From: Dipteris shenzhenensis
Taxonomy: Eukaryota > Polypodiophyta > Polypodiopsida > Gleicheniales
Length of the DNA stretch: 64,000 nucleotides
Assembly: GCA_047967505.1 (NCBI GenBank)
Contig: CM106540.1
Direction: 5' to 3' (one strand)
Positions 1 through 11,245 of this stretch are shown here, one piece after another. The notes under the pieces were generated by a model, which was not told the origin of the DNA, did no database searches, and saw only the letters and a program-made list of their open reading frames with translations. The position numbers were made by a program, and so were the translations under genes. The first letter of the stretch is position 1; each line of letters starts with the position of its first letter.

Positions 1-337
1 TAAAAGTTGGTTATTTTTGCCGACAAACATCAATTTTGTCAAACGTCGCATCTTAAGATTCTATTCATCAAGAGCTTTCGGATTATATAAGGTTTGATAG
101 GGTTGGGATGTAGAACTAGGAAGTCATACAAAAGATTCCTTTTAGTGTAAGGCATATTAATGTTATGATAATCTTCCCTAGGCTAAAAGGAATCTTTTGT
201 ATAATGTTCTAGTTCCACTTCCAAGCTCTATAAAACCTTCTGTCATCAAAAAGCTCCTAATGAGTAGAATGTAAAGATGCAATGTTCGACAAAATTGGAC
301 CTTGTTTGCAAAACTTTTGCCGAAAATCCAGCTTTTA
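1..337. repeat. Long imperfect inverted repeat (fold-back or MITE-like)
   Basis: The two halves, about 1-155 and 175-337, are imperfect reverse complements, including the outermost ten bases (TAAAAGTTGG against TAAAAGCTGG read from 337). The transcript or single strand would fold into a hairpin with arms of roughly 150 nt. The left end coincides with the window edge, so the element may extend further. No coding capacity is seen. It could be a MITE, a fold-back element or a small-RNA hairpin precursor; the sequence does not distinguish these. Confidence 0.6.
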
Positions 338-412
338 GAAAATATGGTGACATGGATTTCTTTAGTCTAGGACCCTTTTTTTAGTTTTAAATTTCCCTAA
401 TGACTCACTAGA

Positions 413-1364
413 TGCTTGGGCAAAAAATGCCACATGCCGATTGCCTTGCCAAGAAGATGGAGTAGATGCCCTGCCCAAGTGCTGAACATTTTTATTTTTT
501 GGTGTCCGCCGACCATCGGGTGCCCGAGACGAGAAATTACTATTTTTAGCAGTATGGAGAGTCTATAAACACAATCCGGGGCTATTATGCTTCCAATTTG
601 TATAGAATGCCTCAAGATTAGCTGCTTGTAGTTTCCAGTCTGGCCTATATAAGCAAAAATAAGCTTATTTGTAAAGGAAGTCTTGAGTGAGAGAAAAGTG
701 GATAAGCCGCGGGTGCGCTAGAGCTCCGTTGCTCACTACGCTTGCATCAATTCTTCGAATATAAGTTCGACTATTTCTTGGCATTCCTTGTGTCAAGCTC
801 GTTGCATTGATTAATGATTTGTTACTGTTTAATTAATAAGTTGTTAATTAATCTATTAAGCATCCTATGATACTTAGACAATACAAAAATACCAAACATA
901 TGTTAGATAAGGAGATTTAGAGCGGTAGAAGCATCAGTTGCTCGTCGCATTTGGTAGAGGTAGTCTAGAGGCCAAGCACTACGCATAGAGTGCTTAGTTT
1001 CCCCATTTCAATTTGCCATTCCTAACCTGGCAAGCATCTTGCTGGTAGGTGATGGCATGTGTGGTTGTGTTTTGGGTGATTTGATCATTACGGCTTGACC
1101 TCATAGGCATTCCCTTTACTAGATAGTTCAGTAGTTTTTTATCATGCCGGTTGCTCTAGATTAGCTTCTACATGCTGGATAGACACGTGGATGGCCATAG
1201 GACTGCACGCTAGAGTCCGTGTATCTGTGTTGTTGCCTCAGATGGCCTCTTGACACTTGCTTCATTGTCTCTATGCACTAGTTGGGTCACTATGTTCTCT
1301 GTAGATATATATTATGTTGAGGGGTTCTCTATGCTACACCTGTCCGTTGGGCGACTCCTGAACA
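413..1364 (+). mobile_element. 5' LTR of a family L element (copy D)
   Basis: This segment aligns over its length with 49250-50171 and, in reverse complement, with about 41470-42387. It runs from TG at 413 to CA at 1364 and is followed one base later by a primer-binding site, so it is the 5' LTR of a plus-oriented element. Shared blocks include the region around 645-715 (a CTATATAAG motif, then AAGCTTATTTGTAAAGGA). CTATATAAG near 647 is a plausible TATA box. Divergence from the 49250 LTR is visible throughout, so these two are not an obvious recent pair. Confidence 0.75.
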
Positions 1365-1365
1365 T

Positions 1366-1384
1366 TGGCGCCATTGTTGGGGAC
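1366..1384 (+). other. Primer-binding site, tRNA-Asp type
   Basis: TGGCGCCATTGTTGGGGAC lies one base after the LTR end. It differs from the complement of the plant tRNA-Asp 3' end mainly at positions explained by CpG decay (G to A, C to T). A tRNA-Asp primer site is known from some plant Gypsy lineages such as Athila. Confidence 0.7.
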
Positions 1385-2521
1385 AAGTGCCTAGACTAGA
1401 TTGAGGCTAAGAATCACACGTGCCTATTAGCTTGTCCAAGACTTCCCTAGGTTCACACCTAGAGTTAGATTTAGTTTTTTTGCTTAGTCGGATTGCCCGT
1501 AGGTGTTGGACACTTGCTTGTCTGTCTATCAGGATAGGTAGATTGTGTTTGATGTGTGTTTCGGCTTGTCAGTGTGAGTTGAGTCTGCATTACATGCATT
1601 TTTGAGTTGTTTGCTTAGATAAAATCTTTTAACGTCTTTTTTAAGCATTTTTAATTTCGTTTTAGGAATAGGTAGGTGAGTTTTTTGCATCTTGTTGTAG
1701 TTTATCTTTTTTTCAACATTACATTTGCATATGGCATCTCATTGGGCATATTGGTTGCTTGCATGTACTTGATTGGGATTTTGGACCATCCACGTCTCCC
1801 ATACCACCTTCGGATCATCCACAATCGCTCACAAACTCACACGCACCTTGCATCCACATTTGCATACGCATATGTATCTAACCACAAGCACTCCATTTGC
1901 ATTTAGTATCCAGTTAGTAATTGCATTTCACACACTCACACATCCATACACATATATACACCACTTCGTGACTTTTTTGAGAGCTCATTTTGCATGCCAC
2001 ACACATCCGCACTCACCTTTTCGACCACACATACACACACAAAGACTCAGAAGTCCCCAGTTCTAATATGTAAAGGCTCAAGAATCAATAAGCATGTAAT
2101 TAGGTGTTGCATTAGAACTTATAAGAAATCTTTATTTGCACTGCGTGCATTAGAGCTCACAAGCATAATAGTAGCTACAACTATCGACTAGCAAGGTGCG
2201 GTTGAAGCAAGGACACAATGGTGGTCCCCAAAAAGGCCATCAATTTATGCATGAAACTAACCTGCATTGTCTAAGGCAAGAAGTGAAAGTCCGGTACCAA
2301 ACATCTTGACCTTTTTGCATGTACTTATGAGTCTTAGGAATCATAGTTGCTCCTAGCTAGTTCACTAGCAGTAGTCTCTCATAGGCACTCCGTTCTACAT
2401 TTCCACGAGCAAGACAAGTAACACAAATCGTTTGATAGAGCAGCCCAAGGAAAGTTTGGCTATTGCAAAGAAGGGGCTGCTCTCTACGATGCCCACACCA
2501 TCAACACCAACCGGTGATTGC

Positions 2522-2525
<4 letters not shown>
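1385..2525 (+). other. Internal leader of copy D; no gene recognised
   Basis: Sequence downstream of the primer site is CA- and CT-rich (CACACTCACACATCC-like tracts at 1820-2045) and holds only short open frames with no recognisable domain. It resembles the CA-rich leader at 43220-43680 of another family L copy in composition only. The junction with the minus-strand coiled-coil sequence lies somewhere between 2100 and 2690. Confidence 0.4.

Positions 2526-2567
<42 letters not shown>
2526..2567. repeat. (CT)n microsatellite
   Basis: About 20 uninterrupted CT dinucleotides. A second simple tract, (CA)n, follows at about 2651-2664. Open frames across them encode only Arg-Glu or Cys-Val runs and are not genes. 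Confidence 0.95.
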
Positions 2568-2569
<2 letters not shown>

Positions 2570-2689
2570 CTTGGCTGATCCGGTTCCCACATCACGGTGC
2601 CCATAGCGTTCAACAGTAGCATGTTCCCACACTGACACACAAAGGGCGCGCACACACACACACATAGACACACAAAGGGCATGCGCACA

Positions 2690-3192
2690 CACCTAGGGCT
2701 TGTATGGTTTTTCCTGTCATTTTTGTATCCATTGTATTTATCTACTTCCAATACTAGCAAGTGTGCCTTTTGGAGTAGCATCACTTCATGCGTGATTAGT
2801 GGATATGGTAAAGTGGGCAGATGGTATTCCCTCACAACATTTGTTGGCTTGATAAAGGCTAGGGCAAAATATTGAAGCACTTCTTCTTCATAGTCCTTGT
2901 GATTTCTTGCCAACCTATCCAAAGCCTCTTGGCCCATTGAGATTACGAGGTCTTCTTTTGGAGGGACTTGTCTCGAGTCTTGACGTTGGGATGATTGATC
3001 TCCTTTGTTAGGATTCTGTTTCTATAGGAGGAGGATCTTCATGTGTGGCTTCCCACTCAAGAGGGTGTGCATGCTCTTCTTGTCTGATGGCAAAATTATA
3101 GGTACGGTATTTGGACCTTGGCTTTCCCTTTGAGCTTTTGTATCTCACCCTGGAGTTGATGGATTCTTCTTGTTGAGCTTTATCTTTTTGAA
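2690..3192 (-). pseudogene. Distal part of a coiled-coil ORF split by a Copia insertion
   Basis: On the minus strand an open frame runs from the target-site duplication at 3193-3197 down to a stop near 3008. It is rich in Gln, Glu, Lys and Arg. A second open stretch, about 2937-2690, reads MGQEALDRLARNHKDYEEE and on into a (CA)n tract. The frame entering at 3192 is the same as the frame leaving the other flank at 11246 once one CATAG copy is removed, so the Copia landed inside an open reading frame. The protein is not recognised. Its heptad-like charge pattern suggests a coiled coil. It may belong to an older transposon. Confidence 0.4.
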
Positions 3193-3197
3193 CATAG

Positions 3198-3927
3198 TGT
3201 AAGAAAATAATACGTCGTCTGTGCTCAACAGATAATAGGATCTCGTACGCAAGAGAGAAAACAAGATAGTATGGAGAATCAAAAATTTGATTACTGTAGA
3301 ACTGATACAATAGATGGCGCTGCCTCCCAACCGTGCGCTCCTATGAAAGAAGCTTCGATGGCGTGCTGGAAACAGTAGAAGACGGAGGTTGGATGCTAAG
3401 GAATCAGGGTTGCTGTAGCCAGTGATGAAATGGGCTTCACGGGCTTGCTCTTATATAGCCACCAGTCGTAGTCGGTTAGGCTCAATTGGGTGACCGACCC
3501 AGTCCGCCCAAAACGGTCGACTGGGGGTCGGTCCCGAAATAGGCCACCGACCATACAATAGAACCGGTGTGCAAAATAGAGCAACTCACCTACGGTTTCC
3601 ATTCGGCCCAGAGCCATCCGAGATCATCTGAGGCTCCAAACGGGCCCCGCAACCCGAGAGTGGGCTGCCCTGGGAAATGCTCCGTCTACCCTCAGTGCGG
3701 TCAGTCAAGGGATGCCTTCCTGCACTTGCATGTAGCCTAGTTGGCGGTGTGCCAACTCTATCTGAAGCCGTCCAGCCATCAGGCCACACATGGTCCCCAT
3801 CTGGTGTCCAAACTAGGACCTATCGGATAACCGAGCTACTCAAATGCCTTCTCCTCATATGGGGCTTACAAGTAGAGTTAGCTGGTTCCCGCGTAGTTAC
3901 ATGAGAGTGGAGCATTGATATCTAACA
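3198..3927 (-). repeat. 3' LTR of Copia I
   Basis: 730 bp, matching 10509-11240 with scattered substitutions only (for example CGTCGTCTG against CAACGTCTG near the left edge). On the minus strand it runs TGTTAG to CTTACA. The polypurine tract lies immediately to its right. Confidence 0.93.
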
Positions 3928-3957
3928 CCCCCCCTCAATGTCCACCCGTAAGTGAAC

Positions 3958-6900
3958 TTACTTTTTCGGCCCAATGCCAAGTCGATGAAGATGCCTCTCC
4001 AGCAAGTCTCTTCCAAGAGCCTTCGTGAAGATGTCCGCAGCATTCTCTGTAGTTGGACAGTACACAAAGTCGACCTCTCCATCCATGATGAGCTCGTGTA
4101 CAAAGTGATATTGAATCTCAATGTGTTTTGTGCGAGCGTGGAACACCGGGTTCTTTGCGATCACCATGCAACTCTGATTGTCACATGATAACTGCGTAGG
4201 CTTGTTCTGCACTGCACCCATGTCCCCCGAAATCCTCCTCAACTACACTGCCTCGCAAGAAGCAAAGCATGCAGATTTGTACTCGGCCTCGGTAGAAGAA
4301 AGAGCAAATGTGGGTGGCTTCTTGCTGACCCATGACACAACTCCAGATCCAAGTGAGAAACAGTACCCTGTCACTGATCTCCTACTGTCCACGTCTCCTG
4401 CCCAATCCAAGTCACAGCATCCGGTCAAGATGTTGTCCTTGGTATAGGTGATGCCATAATCAAGTGTGCCTTTGATGTATTTCAGCACCCGCATCCCTGC
4501 CCTCCAATGGTTCTCCCGGGGCTTATTGGAAAACCTGCTTAGTACACCAGTAGCAAAACTGATGTTTGGCCTTGTGTTACACAGGTAAATCAAGCTGCCC
4601 ACAAGCCTTCTATACTTCGCTTCGTCCACCAGTGGTGATGAATCCTCGTTTGAGAGCTTCGCGTCAACCTCCATAGGGGTACCAACTGTCTTGCACTCAG
4701 CCATGCCAAATGCCTTCAATATCTCTCTAGCATACTTCAGCTGTGAAATGAAGATCTGTTTCGGCTCCTGCCAAACTTCAATCCCCAAACAGAAATGCAT
4801 CAGTCCGAGGTCTGTCATTTCAAACTCTCTTCCTAGCAAATGCTTCGTCTGCGAGATCTTCTCTTCATGGTTCCCTGTTATGACAAGGTCGTCCACATAA
4901 AGGACCACGATCATACACCTACCTCCTTCTCTGAAGATATACAAATTTGCATCAGATGGGCTCCTCTTGAACCTGTTTTGTAGAAAGTAGGCATCAATTC
5001 GCTGGTACCACGCTCGTGGGGCCTGTTTTAGCTCGTAAAGTGCCTTCTTCAGTTTGCAGACTTTACCTTCTGAACCGGGGATCTCAAAACCTGGTGGTTG
5101 TTCCACATATACCTCCTCCTTGAGATCTCCATTCAGAAAGGCGGATTTCACATCCATCTGAAACATGGGCCAACTTCCCTGGGCAGCTAAAGCCAAAACA
5201 CTGCGAATTGTGGTTAGTCGAGCTGTGGGAGCAAAAGTATCTTGATAATCAAAACCATGTACTTATGCAAATCCTTTTGCCACGAGCCGAGCCTTGTACT
5301 TATCCAACGTGTCGTCGGACTTGTACTTGGTCTTGTACACCCACTTGGTTCCGATTACCTTGCGTTTTGGTGGTCGATCCACAAGGTCCCAAGTGTTGTT
5401 CTTCATTATGGAGCCATACTCTGAATGCATAGCCTCCATCCACCTATCATCACCCTGTGCCTCTTCAAGACACGGGTTCATCAGCATGGATCACTTCTGT
5501 CATCAAAGCATAATTAACCAAGTGTTCCTGCGCCCTTCTTTGCTCCTCTAATCTCTTGGACCGGCGGTGTTTGGATGGTTCCTCCTCAATGGTTGGAGGT
5601 TCTCTGCCGTCCAAAAGCTGCTTTACCCACTTCGGGAATGGCCATTGCCGTTGTGGTTCTGCATGCTCTTCATCTTCTTTGTCTTGAATCCTCCCAAGCA
5701 CTGTTGGGGGAGTTCGGTCTGCTATTGGTGGCGGTACTGGATGGATATCTTGGTCCTGGTTGTCTGGGAAGGAAGCATCCTCCTCCAATTGATGCGGCTG
5801 TTCTGAGAAGACCACATCGCGACTTACAATTACCTTCTTGGTAACAGGGTTATAGAGACGGTAACCCTTCGCCTCTTCAGTGTAGCCCAAGAAAATACAC
5901 TTCTGGCTCTTTGGTTCCCATTTGGTCCTGGTAGCATCAGGGACATGCACAAAACAGTCACATCCAAAAACTCTGAAATGTGCAGCTGAAGGTTTCTTAC
6001 CAGAAAAGGCTGGCAGTGGAGTCATCCTGTTCATAGCCTTCGTGTAGCTACGATTCAGGATGTAAACTGCAGTGTTACATGCTTCAGCCCAGAAAGTCTT
6101 TGGCAAATCTTTCCCTTCTATCATACTCCGGCCCATTTCACAGATGATGCGCATCTTGCGTTTTGCTACTCCATTTTGCTGTGATGTATGTGGCGGGGGT
6201 TTCTGCCTCTTGATTCCGTGACTTTTGCAGTAACTTTCGAATTCAGTTGATGTGAACTCTCCACCTCTGTCTGATCTCAACTTCTTCACCTTCCTCCTCG
6301 TTTCTTTCTCGACCATTACATGCGATTCCTTGAACCTACTAAAAGCCTCGTCTTTAGTCTTCAGGAAGTATATCCATATCCTTCTACTGTAGTCATCGAT
6401 CAGTGTCATGAAGTAGTAGGAACCACCCAAAGCTTCTGTCTCCATCTTTCCGAAGGACTGCCGATGCTGCTTGCCCATCATGCAAGCTTCACATACATCG
6501 GGTAGATCTGAAATTTCTGGTAGGTCTGCAATCATTCCACTTTTTTGCATCTCCTTCAAAGAACTAAGGTTTAGATGACCAAACCTCTCATGCCACAGCT
6601 TAGTGTTCTTCACATCCGCTCGAGCATTGAAAGCTGAGAGTTCGTAAATGTTGTTGCGCCGTGTACCTTTACCAATGACCTTTCCTTGAAGATCTAGGAT
6701 CTGTGCACCATTCTTATCGAATTGAACTTTGAGGTCCCGATCCGTGATCGCAGAAACAGACAACAAGTTCCTCTTGATATATGGCACATAAAGAACATCG
6801 GACAACTGTTTTACAACTCCATCTGACTTCAGAGCAATCGTACCTTTTCCTTTTGCTGGACATTTTGCATCATTGCAGACTGCTACCAGGATGTCATTCC

Positions 6901-7204
6901 CTACCGGCTGTAGAGAGGTATACCAATCCTTCCGACTGGTCATGTGGCACGATGCACCACTGTCAATGATCCAAGGTTCATCCGCAGGTACATGAACTGC
7001 CTCCATGCAAATCTCCTCAATTGCTACGAACAGCTCTATTGGTGCTGCTTGCGTGCTGTTGCTGGACTCTTTCTTTACTCGGTTCTTCTCATCTGCAATC
7101 TTCTTTCGGCACTCATTCTGCTTGTGCCCTGCCTTGTTGCAATAGAAGCACTTGATCTTCTTCTTTCTCTTTTTATCATCAGAAGAAGATGGGTTACCGG
7201 AGTC
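3958..7204 (-). pseudogene. Copia I pol: protease, integrase, RT, RNase H (broken)
   Basis: In minus-strand order the frame contains a CCHC knuckle (CFYCNKAGHKQNEC, near 7110-7150), the aspartic protease motif DSGASCHM (near 6955), a GAG-pre-integrase motif (HERFGHL), an integrase core, RT with YVDD (near 4890) and RNase H (STEAEY, then DNQS). Damage seen: the integrase segment that normally holds the first catalytic Asp is deleted (GKQHRQSFGKM runs straight into TEALGGS); the third catalytic residue is altered (AKRKMR in place of the usual AERKNR); there is a frameshift between about 5465 and 5487; there are in-frame stops near 5260 (Gln codon to TAA) and 4243 (Trp codon to TAG); and LYELKQAP replaces LYGLKQAP. 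The 5' end abuts the nested element at 7210, which separates it from most of gag. Confidence 0.9.
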
Positions 7205-7209
7205 CTTAC

Positions 7210-7497
7210 TGTTGGGATATCTCAAGGTGTATGCCTCAGGCACACCTTGGTTTCTATGTGTGAGTGCTAGAGGCACAGTTAGGTGCCCACAAGCACAGTT
7301 AGGTGGTGGAGAGCCACATAGGATGATTGAGAGAATCTAGGAGCAGATTGAGGAGATGATTGTAGAGCTCTGAAGTCATTAGTGATGTCAGTGAGCATGT
7401 ATGAGGTGCCTACTTAAGGACCTCACTCTTCTTCATTCCATAATGCAAGTATTCTGAGTTTGTGTCCACTCTTTGCTTTCCTTTCAGCTTACCAACA
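7210..7497 (+). repeat. 5' LTR of nested small element
   Basis: 288 bp from TGTTGGGATATC to CTTACCAACA, matching 9475-9752. The primer site begins at the next base. Confidence 0.93.
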
Positions 7498-7510
7498 TGG
7501 TATCAAAGCC
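7498..7510 (+). other. Primer-binding site (tRNA-iMet) of nested element
   Basis: TGGTATCAAAGCC begins directly after the LTR terminal CA. One mismatch separates it from the usual TGGTATCAGAGC of plant Copia elements. Confidence 0.85.
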
Positions 7511-8353
7511 CTTTGATCCCCCTTGAGCCCATTTCTACCACATCATCTTCTTCTTCTTCATCTTCTTCTTCTCCATTTTCCTCCTTCCCAAAATCTTTGA
7601 GAGCTTGGTTCTCCGCCTACAAACGACCATTGCCCAAACCCTCTGAGCTGGAAACTCCTCTAGTATGGGCGAACTTCCACCTGCAAGCAATTGAAAAAAA
7701 AATGTCTCTGTTGGCTGCCATTCTCTAAACAGCGCATTTCTTCTACTGCTCAATACTCCCTGCCTGTTGTGCCATTGCTTGAGCCCTCTTAGGAGTGGAT
7801 GGGCGACCTCAAGACGAAGATTTTGAGCCATTTTTCAGCTCATTTGGTTCAGTAACGAAGGAGAAATCGTCAAAACTCAGGTTCAGCCTGTAGCAACTCC
7901 CTCGGGCAATAGCGCGCGCCATTTCGTCCAACCTCTGTGCTGGATCCTCTCTGGTATATGAGCTTTCTTTTGCTTCACAAAGCCCTCTTTTCCTTGCTTT
8001 GAAGAGTGAGCTACAAGCCCTCCAAGTTCAGCCTTTTGGTTTTGACAGTTTTGGACAAGTTTTTGAAGATGATGCTACATAAAATGCTACTCTAGCACTT
8101 TTGAGTTTTTGAAGTTTTCAATAGCATCAATACAAGTGTGGCTTCAGTTTTTCTTTGAATTGCTAGACCTGGTTTTGATTGGAAAGTATTCATTTTAGCC
8201 ACCTCTATGAAGCATGTAAGTGAAAGCATCATTGTTTGAAATTTGGTCACAAGACTTTGCTACATTAAATGCTTATATTTTGAAGCATTTCAGTTGTTAT
8301 TCTAAGCCCTGTAAGAGAGAAGACACTGCCCAATACCTGGGTTAGACCCTCTC

Positions 8354-8761
8354 ATGGCTTGCTTATGCAAAATATGTGAAAAGCCAAAACATATAGCAAT
8401 GTCTTGTTATGCTACAAAGGATGAAAATGCCAACCTGACTTCCTTGTTGAAGATTGCCAAAACAATGGTTGCCAAAAAGGAAGCAACTACAAAGCCAGAG
8501 ATCTACCCTCTCATGGCACTTTTATTTGACTCCAAGTACAAGAAAAAGATGAAGGTCAGATACCTAAGATATGCTTCTCTACACAACTATGGAGATGACA
8601 AGATAATTGTTCTCTTGAAGGATACGATTTTCAAATCCACTTGTTCTATCATAGTACCATCTTATAAGGCACTAGACACTGCCCATGTGGTAAGACCTTG
8701 CCTTGACATGGATATTTTGCCTCCACAAGATGAGGCATCCCATGAAGATTATGCATTTTAA
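8354..8761 (+). CDS. 135-aa ORF with N-terminal CCHC knuckle, in the nested element
   Basis: The ORF is uninterrupted from ATG to stop and sits in the interior of the short-LTR element. Residues 6-19 read CKICEKPKHIAMSC, an exact CX2CX4HX4C arrangement, which is the retroviral or gag zinc knuckle that binds RNA. The remainder is Lys-rich with no recognised motif, and no protease or polymerase follows. Its last 15 codons lie in the first unit of the 329-bp tandem duplication, so the duplication arose after or around the stop. It may be a remnant of gag kept in a non-autonomous element, or a captured host fragment. Translation is not demonstrated. Confidence 0.5.
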   Translation: MACLCKICEKPKHIAMSCYATKDENANLTSLLKIAKTMVAKKEATTKPEIYPLMALLFDSKYKKKMKVRYLRYASLHNYGDDKIIVLLKDTIFKSTCSIIVPSYKALDTAHVVRPCLDMDILPPQDEASHEDYAF

Positions 8762-9369
8762 AACATCTCTATGTATGCTCCAGATCTCTCTTTTTATGTC
8801 AAGGTACTCAGCCTAGATAGTCCTCCAAAATGAATGAAATAAACTATTGTGTTTTTTTTTGTTTTGTAAACACCTCTGGTCACCTTATGATGTAGGCCAT
8901 GTGTATGTTTTGCTCCATGGTACCTCCTGCAGACATTGTGTGCATGTACATGTAGGGGAGATAACCATTGGAAAGTCTTTTTGTATCCCTTTTGTTTACC
9001 TTACACCCATGGGAACCCTTGCTAACATGAGAACCTAGCCATATTTTGCCTCCACAAGATGAGGCATCCCATGAAGATTATGCATTTTAAAACATCTCTA
9101 TGTATGCTCCAGATCTCTCTTTTTATGTCAAGGTACTCAGCCTAGATAGTCCTCCAAAATGAATGAAATAAACTATTGTGTTTTTTTTTGTTTTGTAAAC
9201 ACCTCTGGTCACCTTATGATGTAGGCCATGTGTATGTTTTGCTCCATGGTACCTCCTGCAGACATTGTGTGCATGTACATGTAGGGGAGATAACCATTGG
9301 AAAGTCTTTTTGTATCCCTTTTGTTTACCTTACACCCATGGGAACCCTTGCTAACATGAGAACCTAGCC
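8712..9369 (+). repeat. 329-bp perfect or near-perfect tandem duplication
   Basis: Two head-to-tail copies (about 8712-9040 and 9041-9369) are identical as far as I can read, including the poly-T run and both ends. The second copy adds no coding change to the ORF upstream. The near identity implies a recent duplication within the element. Confidence 0.93.
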
Positions 9370-9474
9370 ATAGATTTATCCTTGATCACCATGAGATGGC
9401 ATGAGAAACCATGAGACTCGATGTATCCTTGACATAGCCTGAGGCATTCCCTTGAGGGGGGGTTTGTTGGGATA

Positions 9475-9752
9475 TCTCAAGGTGTATGCCTCAGGCACAC
9501 CTTGGTTTCTATGTGTGAGTGCTAGAGGCACAGTTAGGTGTCCACAAGCACAGTTAGGTGGTGTAGAGCCACATAGGATGATTGAGAGAATTTAGGAGCA
9601 GATTGAGGAGATGATTGTGGAGCTCTGAAGTCATTAGTGATGTCAGTGAACATGTATGAGGTGCCTACTTAAGGACCTCACTCTTCTTCATTCCATAATG
9701 CAAGTATTCTGAGTTTGTGTCCACTCTTTGCTTTCCTTTCAGCTTACCAACA
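9475..9752 (+). repeat. 3' LTR of nested small element
   Basis: 278 bp matching 7210-7497 with a few substitutions (GTGTAG for GTGGAG, TTTAGG for TCTAGG). The CTTAC duplication follows at 9753-9757. Confidence 0.93.
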
Positions 9753-9757
9753 CTTAC

Positions 9758-10438
9758 CCTTACCTTTCTTTGATCCGGTCCAGAAAGCCGAATCTTCTCC
9801 TGTCCTCGTCTTTTGACGCATCTCCTCCTCCAGAAGAATCGCGCTGAAATCATCAAGTTGAGGGGCGGATTTTTGTTCTGCATATTCAGTGCCGTAACAA
9901 GACCGTCGTACTTTGGTCGGAGAATCCGTATGCACCTTCATGCTAGATTCTCGCTGGTGATGGTGATGCCAATCGCAATCATCTGATCGCGCAGATTCTT
10001 CACCCTGGTGATGAACTTCTCTGCCGCTTCAGACTCAGACAACTTCTCGTTCGCGAGTTCAGTCTCCAGATTCTGAATCCGCGTCTGATTCATGGTCTTG
10101 TACTGATTTTTCAAGACTGTCCATGCCTCCTCCGCTGTGGTGACATGTTGAATTAACGCCATGACGGAATCACTAACACTGCAGACAATAGAACACAGTG
10201 CATCTGCATTTCTTCTTGTCCACGCGAGAATCTCATCCGCAGTTGGTACTATCTGTTGTCTTGCATTGGCTGGATCCGGTCTCGCAACCGGCCTCACGTC
10301 CACCCCAGTAGCAGTGTCCCAAAGCTCGTATGCGCTTAGAATGGTCTTCATCTTGAACTTCCAGAGTGGATAGTTAGAACCGTCCAACTTTCCGCTTTCG
10401 CCAAACGGTGGGATTCGCAGTCTTGCGGGCTGGGCCAT
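9758..10438 (-). pseudogene. Copia I gag, N-terminal part (broken)
   Basis: From the ATG at 10438 the frame encodes a Copia gag of the UBN2/retrotran_gag type: LDGSNYPLWKFKMKTIL near residue 20 and a coiled segment around NQTRIQNLETEL. A stop at 9938-9940 ends this frame. Gag-like sequence continues in another frame (DDFSAILLEEEMRQKTR) to the edge of the nested element at 9757. The gag knuckle resumes on the far side near 7150. The gene is thus split by the 2.5-kb insertion and separately frameshifted near 9940. Confidence 0.85.
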
Positions 10439-10495
10439 CTCTCACAATCTGCTCGCAAACAGAAACATACTACCAAATCTTCTTGCTAGAGTCCA

Positions 10496-10508
10496 GGCTC
10501 TGATACCA
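10496..10508 (-). other. Primer-binding site (tRNA-iMet) of Copia I
   Basis: On the minus strand TGGTATCAGAGCC immediately follows the LTR. This is the usual initiator-Met primer site of plant Copia elements and fixes the element's direction. Confidence 0.9.
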
Positions 10509-11240
10509 TGTAAGAAAATAATACAACGTCTGTGCTCAACAGATAACAGGATCTCGTACGCAAGAGAGAAAACAAGATAGTATGGAGAATCAAAAATTTG
10601 ATTACTGTAGAACTGATACAATAGATGGCGCTGCCTCCCAACCGTGTGCTCCTGTGAAAGAAGCTTCGATGGCGTGCTGGAAACAGTAGAAGACGGAGGC
10701 TAGATGCTAAGGAATCAGGGTTGCTATAGCCAGTGATGAAATGGGCTTCACGGGCTTGCTCTTATATAGCCACCAGTTGTAGTCAGTTAGGCTCAATTGG
10801 GTGACCGACCCAGTCCGCCCAAAACGGTCGACTGGAGGTCGGTCCCGAAATAGGCCATTGACCATACGATAGAACCGGTGCACAAAACAGAGCAACTGAC
10901 CTATGGTTTCCATTCGGCCCAGAGCCATCTGGGATCATCTGAGGCTCCAAATGGGCCCCGCAACTTGAGAGTGGGCTGCCTCGAGAAATGCTCTGTCTAC
11001 CCTCAGTGCGGTCAGTCAAGGGATGCCTTCCCGCACTTGCATGTAGCCTAGTTGGCAGTGTGCCAACTCTATCTGAAGCCGTCCAGCCATCAGGCCACAC
11101 ATGGCCCCCATCTGGTGTCCAAACCAGGACCTACCGGATAACCGAGCTACTCAAATGCCTTCTCCTCATATGGGGGGCTTACAAGTAGAGTTAGCTGGTT
11201 CCCGCGTAGTTATACGAGAGTGGAGCATTGATATCTAACA
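10509..11240 (-). repeat. 5' LTR of Copia I
   Basis: 732 bp matching 3198-3927. The right edge is followed by the CATAG target duplication at 11241-11245. Confidence 0.93.
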
Positions 11241-11245
11241 CATAG

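Larger units (their letters stand above)
7210..9752 (+). mobile_element. Small non-autonomous LTR element nested in Copia I
   Basis: Short LTRs at 7210-7497 (288 bp) and 9475-9752 (278 bp) begin TGTTGGGATATC and end TTACCAACA. They are nearly identical. A perfect 5-bp duplication CTTAC flanks the element (7205-7209, 9753-9757). A primer site TGGTATCAAAGCC (7498-7510, tRNA-iMet type) follows the left LTR and a purine tract (CTTGAGGGGGGG) precedes the right LTR, so it reads on the plus strand. The 1.98-kb interior has no protease, RT or integrase. It carries one 135-aa ORF with a zinc knuckle and a 329-bp tandem duplication. It fits a TRIM/SMART-like element but is long for that class. Confidence 0.92.
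3198..11240 (-). mobile_element. Degenerate Ty1/Copia LTR retrotransposon (Copia I)
   Basis: The element is bounded by two near-identical LTRs (3198-3927 and 10509-11240) starting TGTAAG and ending CTAACA in plus reading. It is flanked by a perfect 5-bp duplication CATAG (3193-3197, 11241-11245). Transcription runs on the minus strand: a tRNA-iMet primer site abuts the right LTR and a polypurine tract (TTGAGGGGGG on the minus strand, 3928-3937) abuts the left LTR. gag and pol are present in Copia order (gag, protease, integrase, RT, RNase H) but carry stops, a frameshift, an integrase deletion and a nested 2.5-kb LTR element. It is not autonomous now. Confidence 0.93.

Noticed and set aside
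2395-2690. Arg-Glu-rich peptide on the minus strand
   Set aside because: It is produced by the (CT)n and (CA)n microsatellites.
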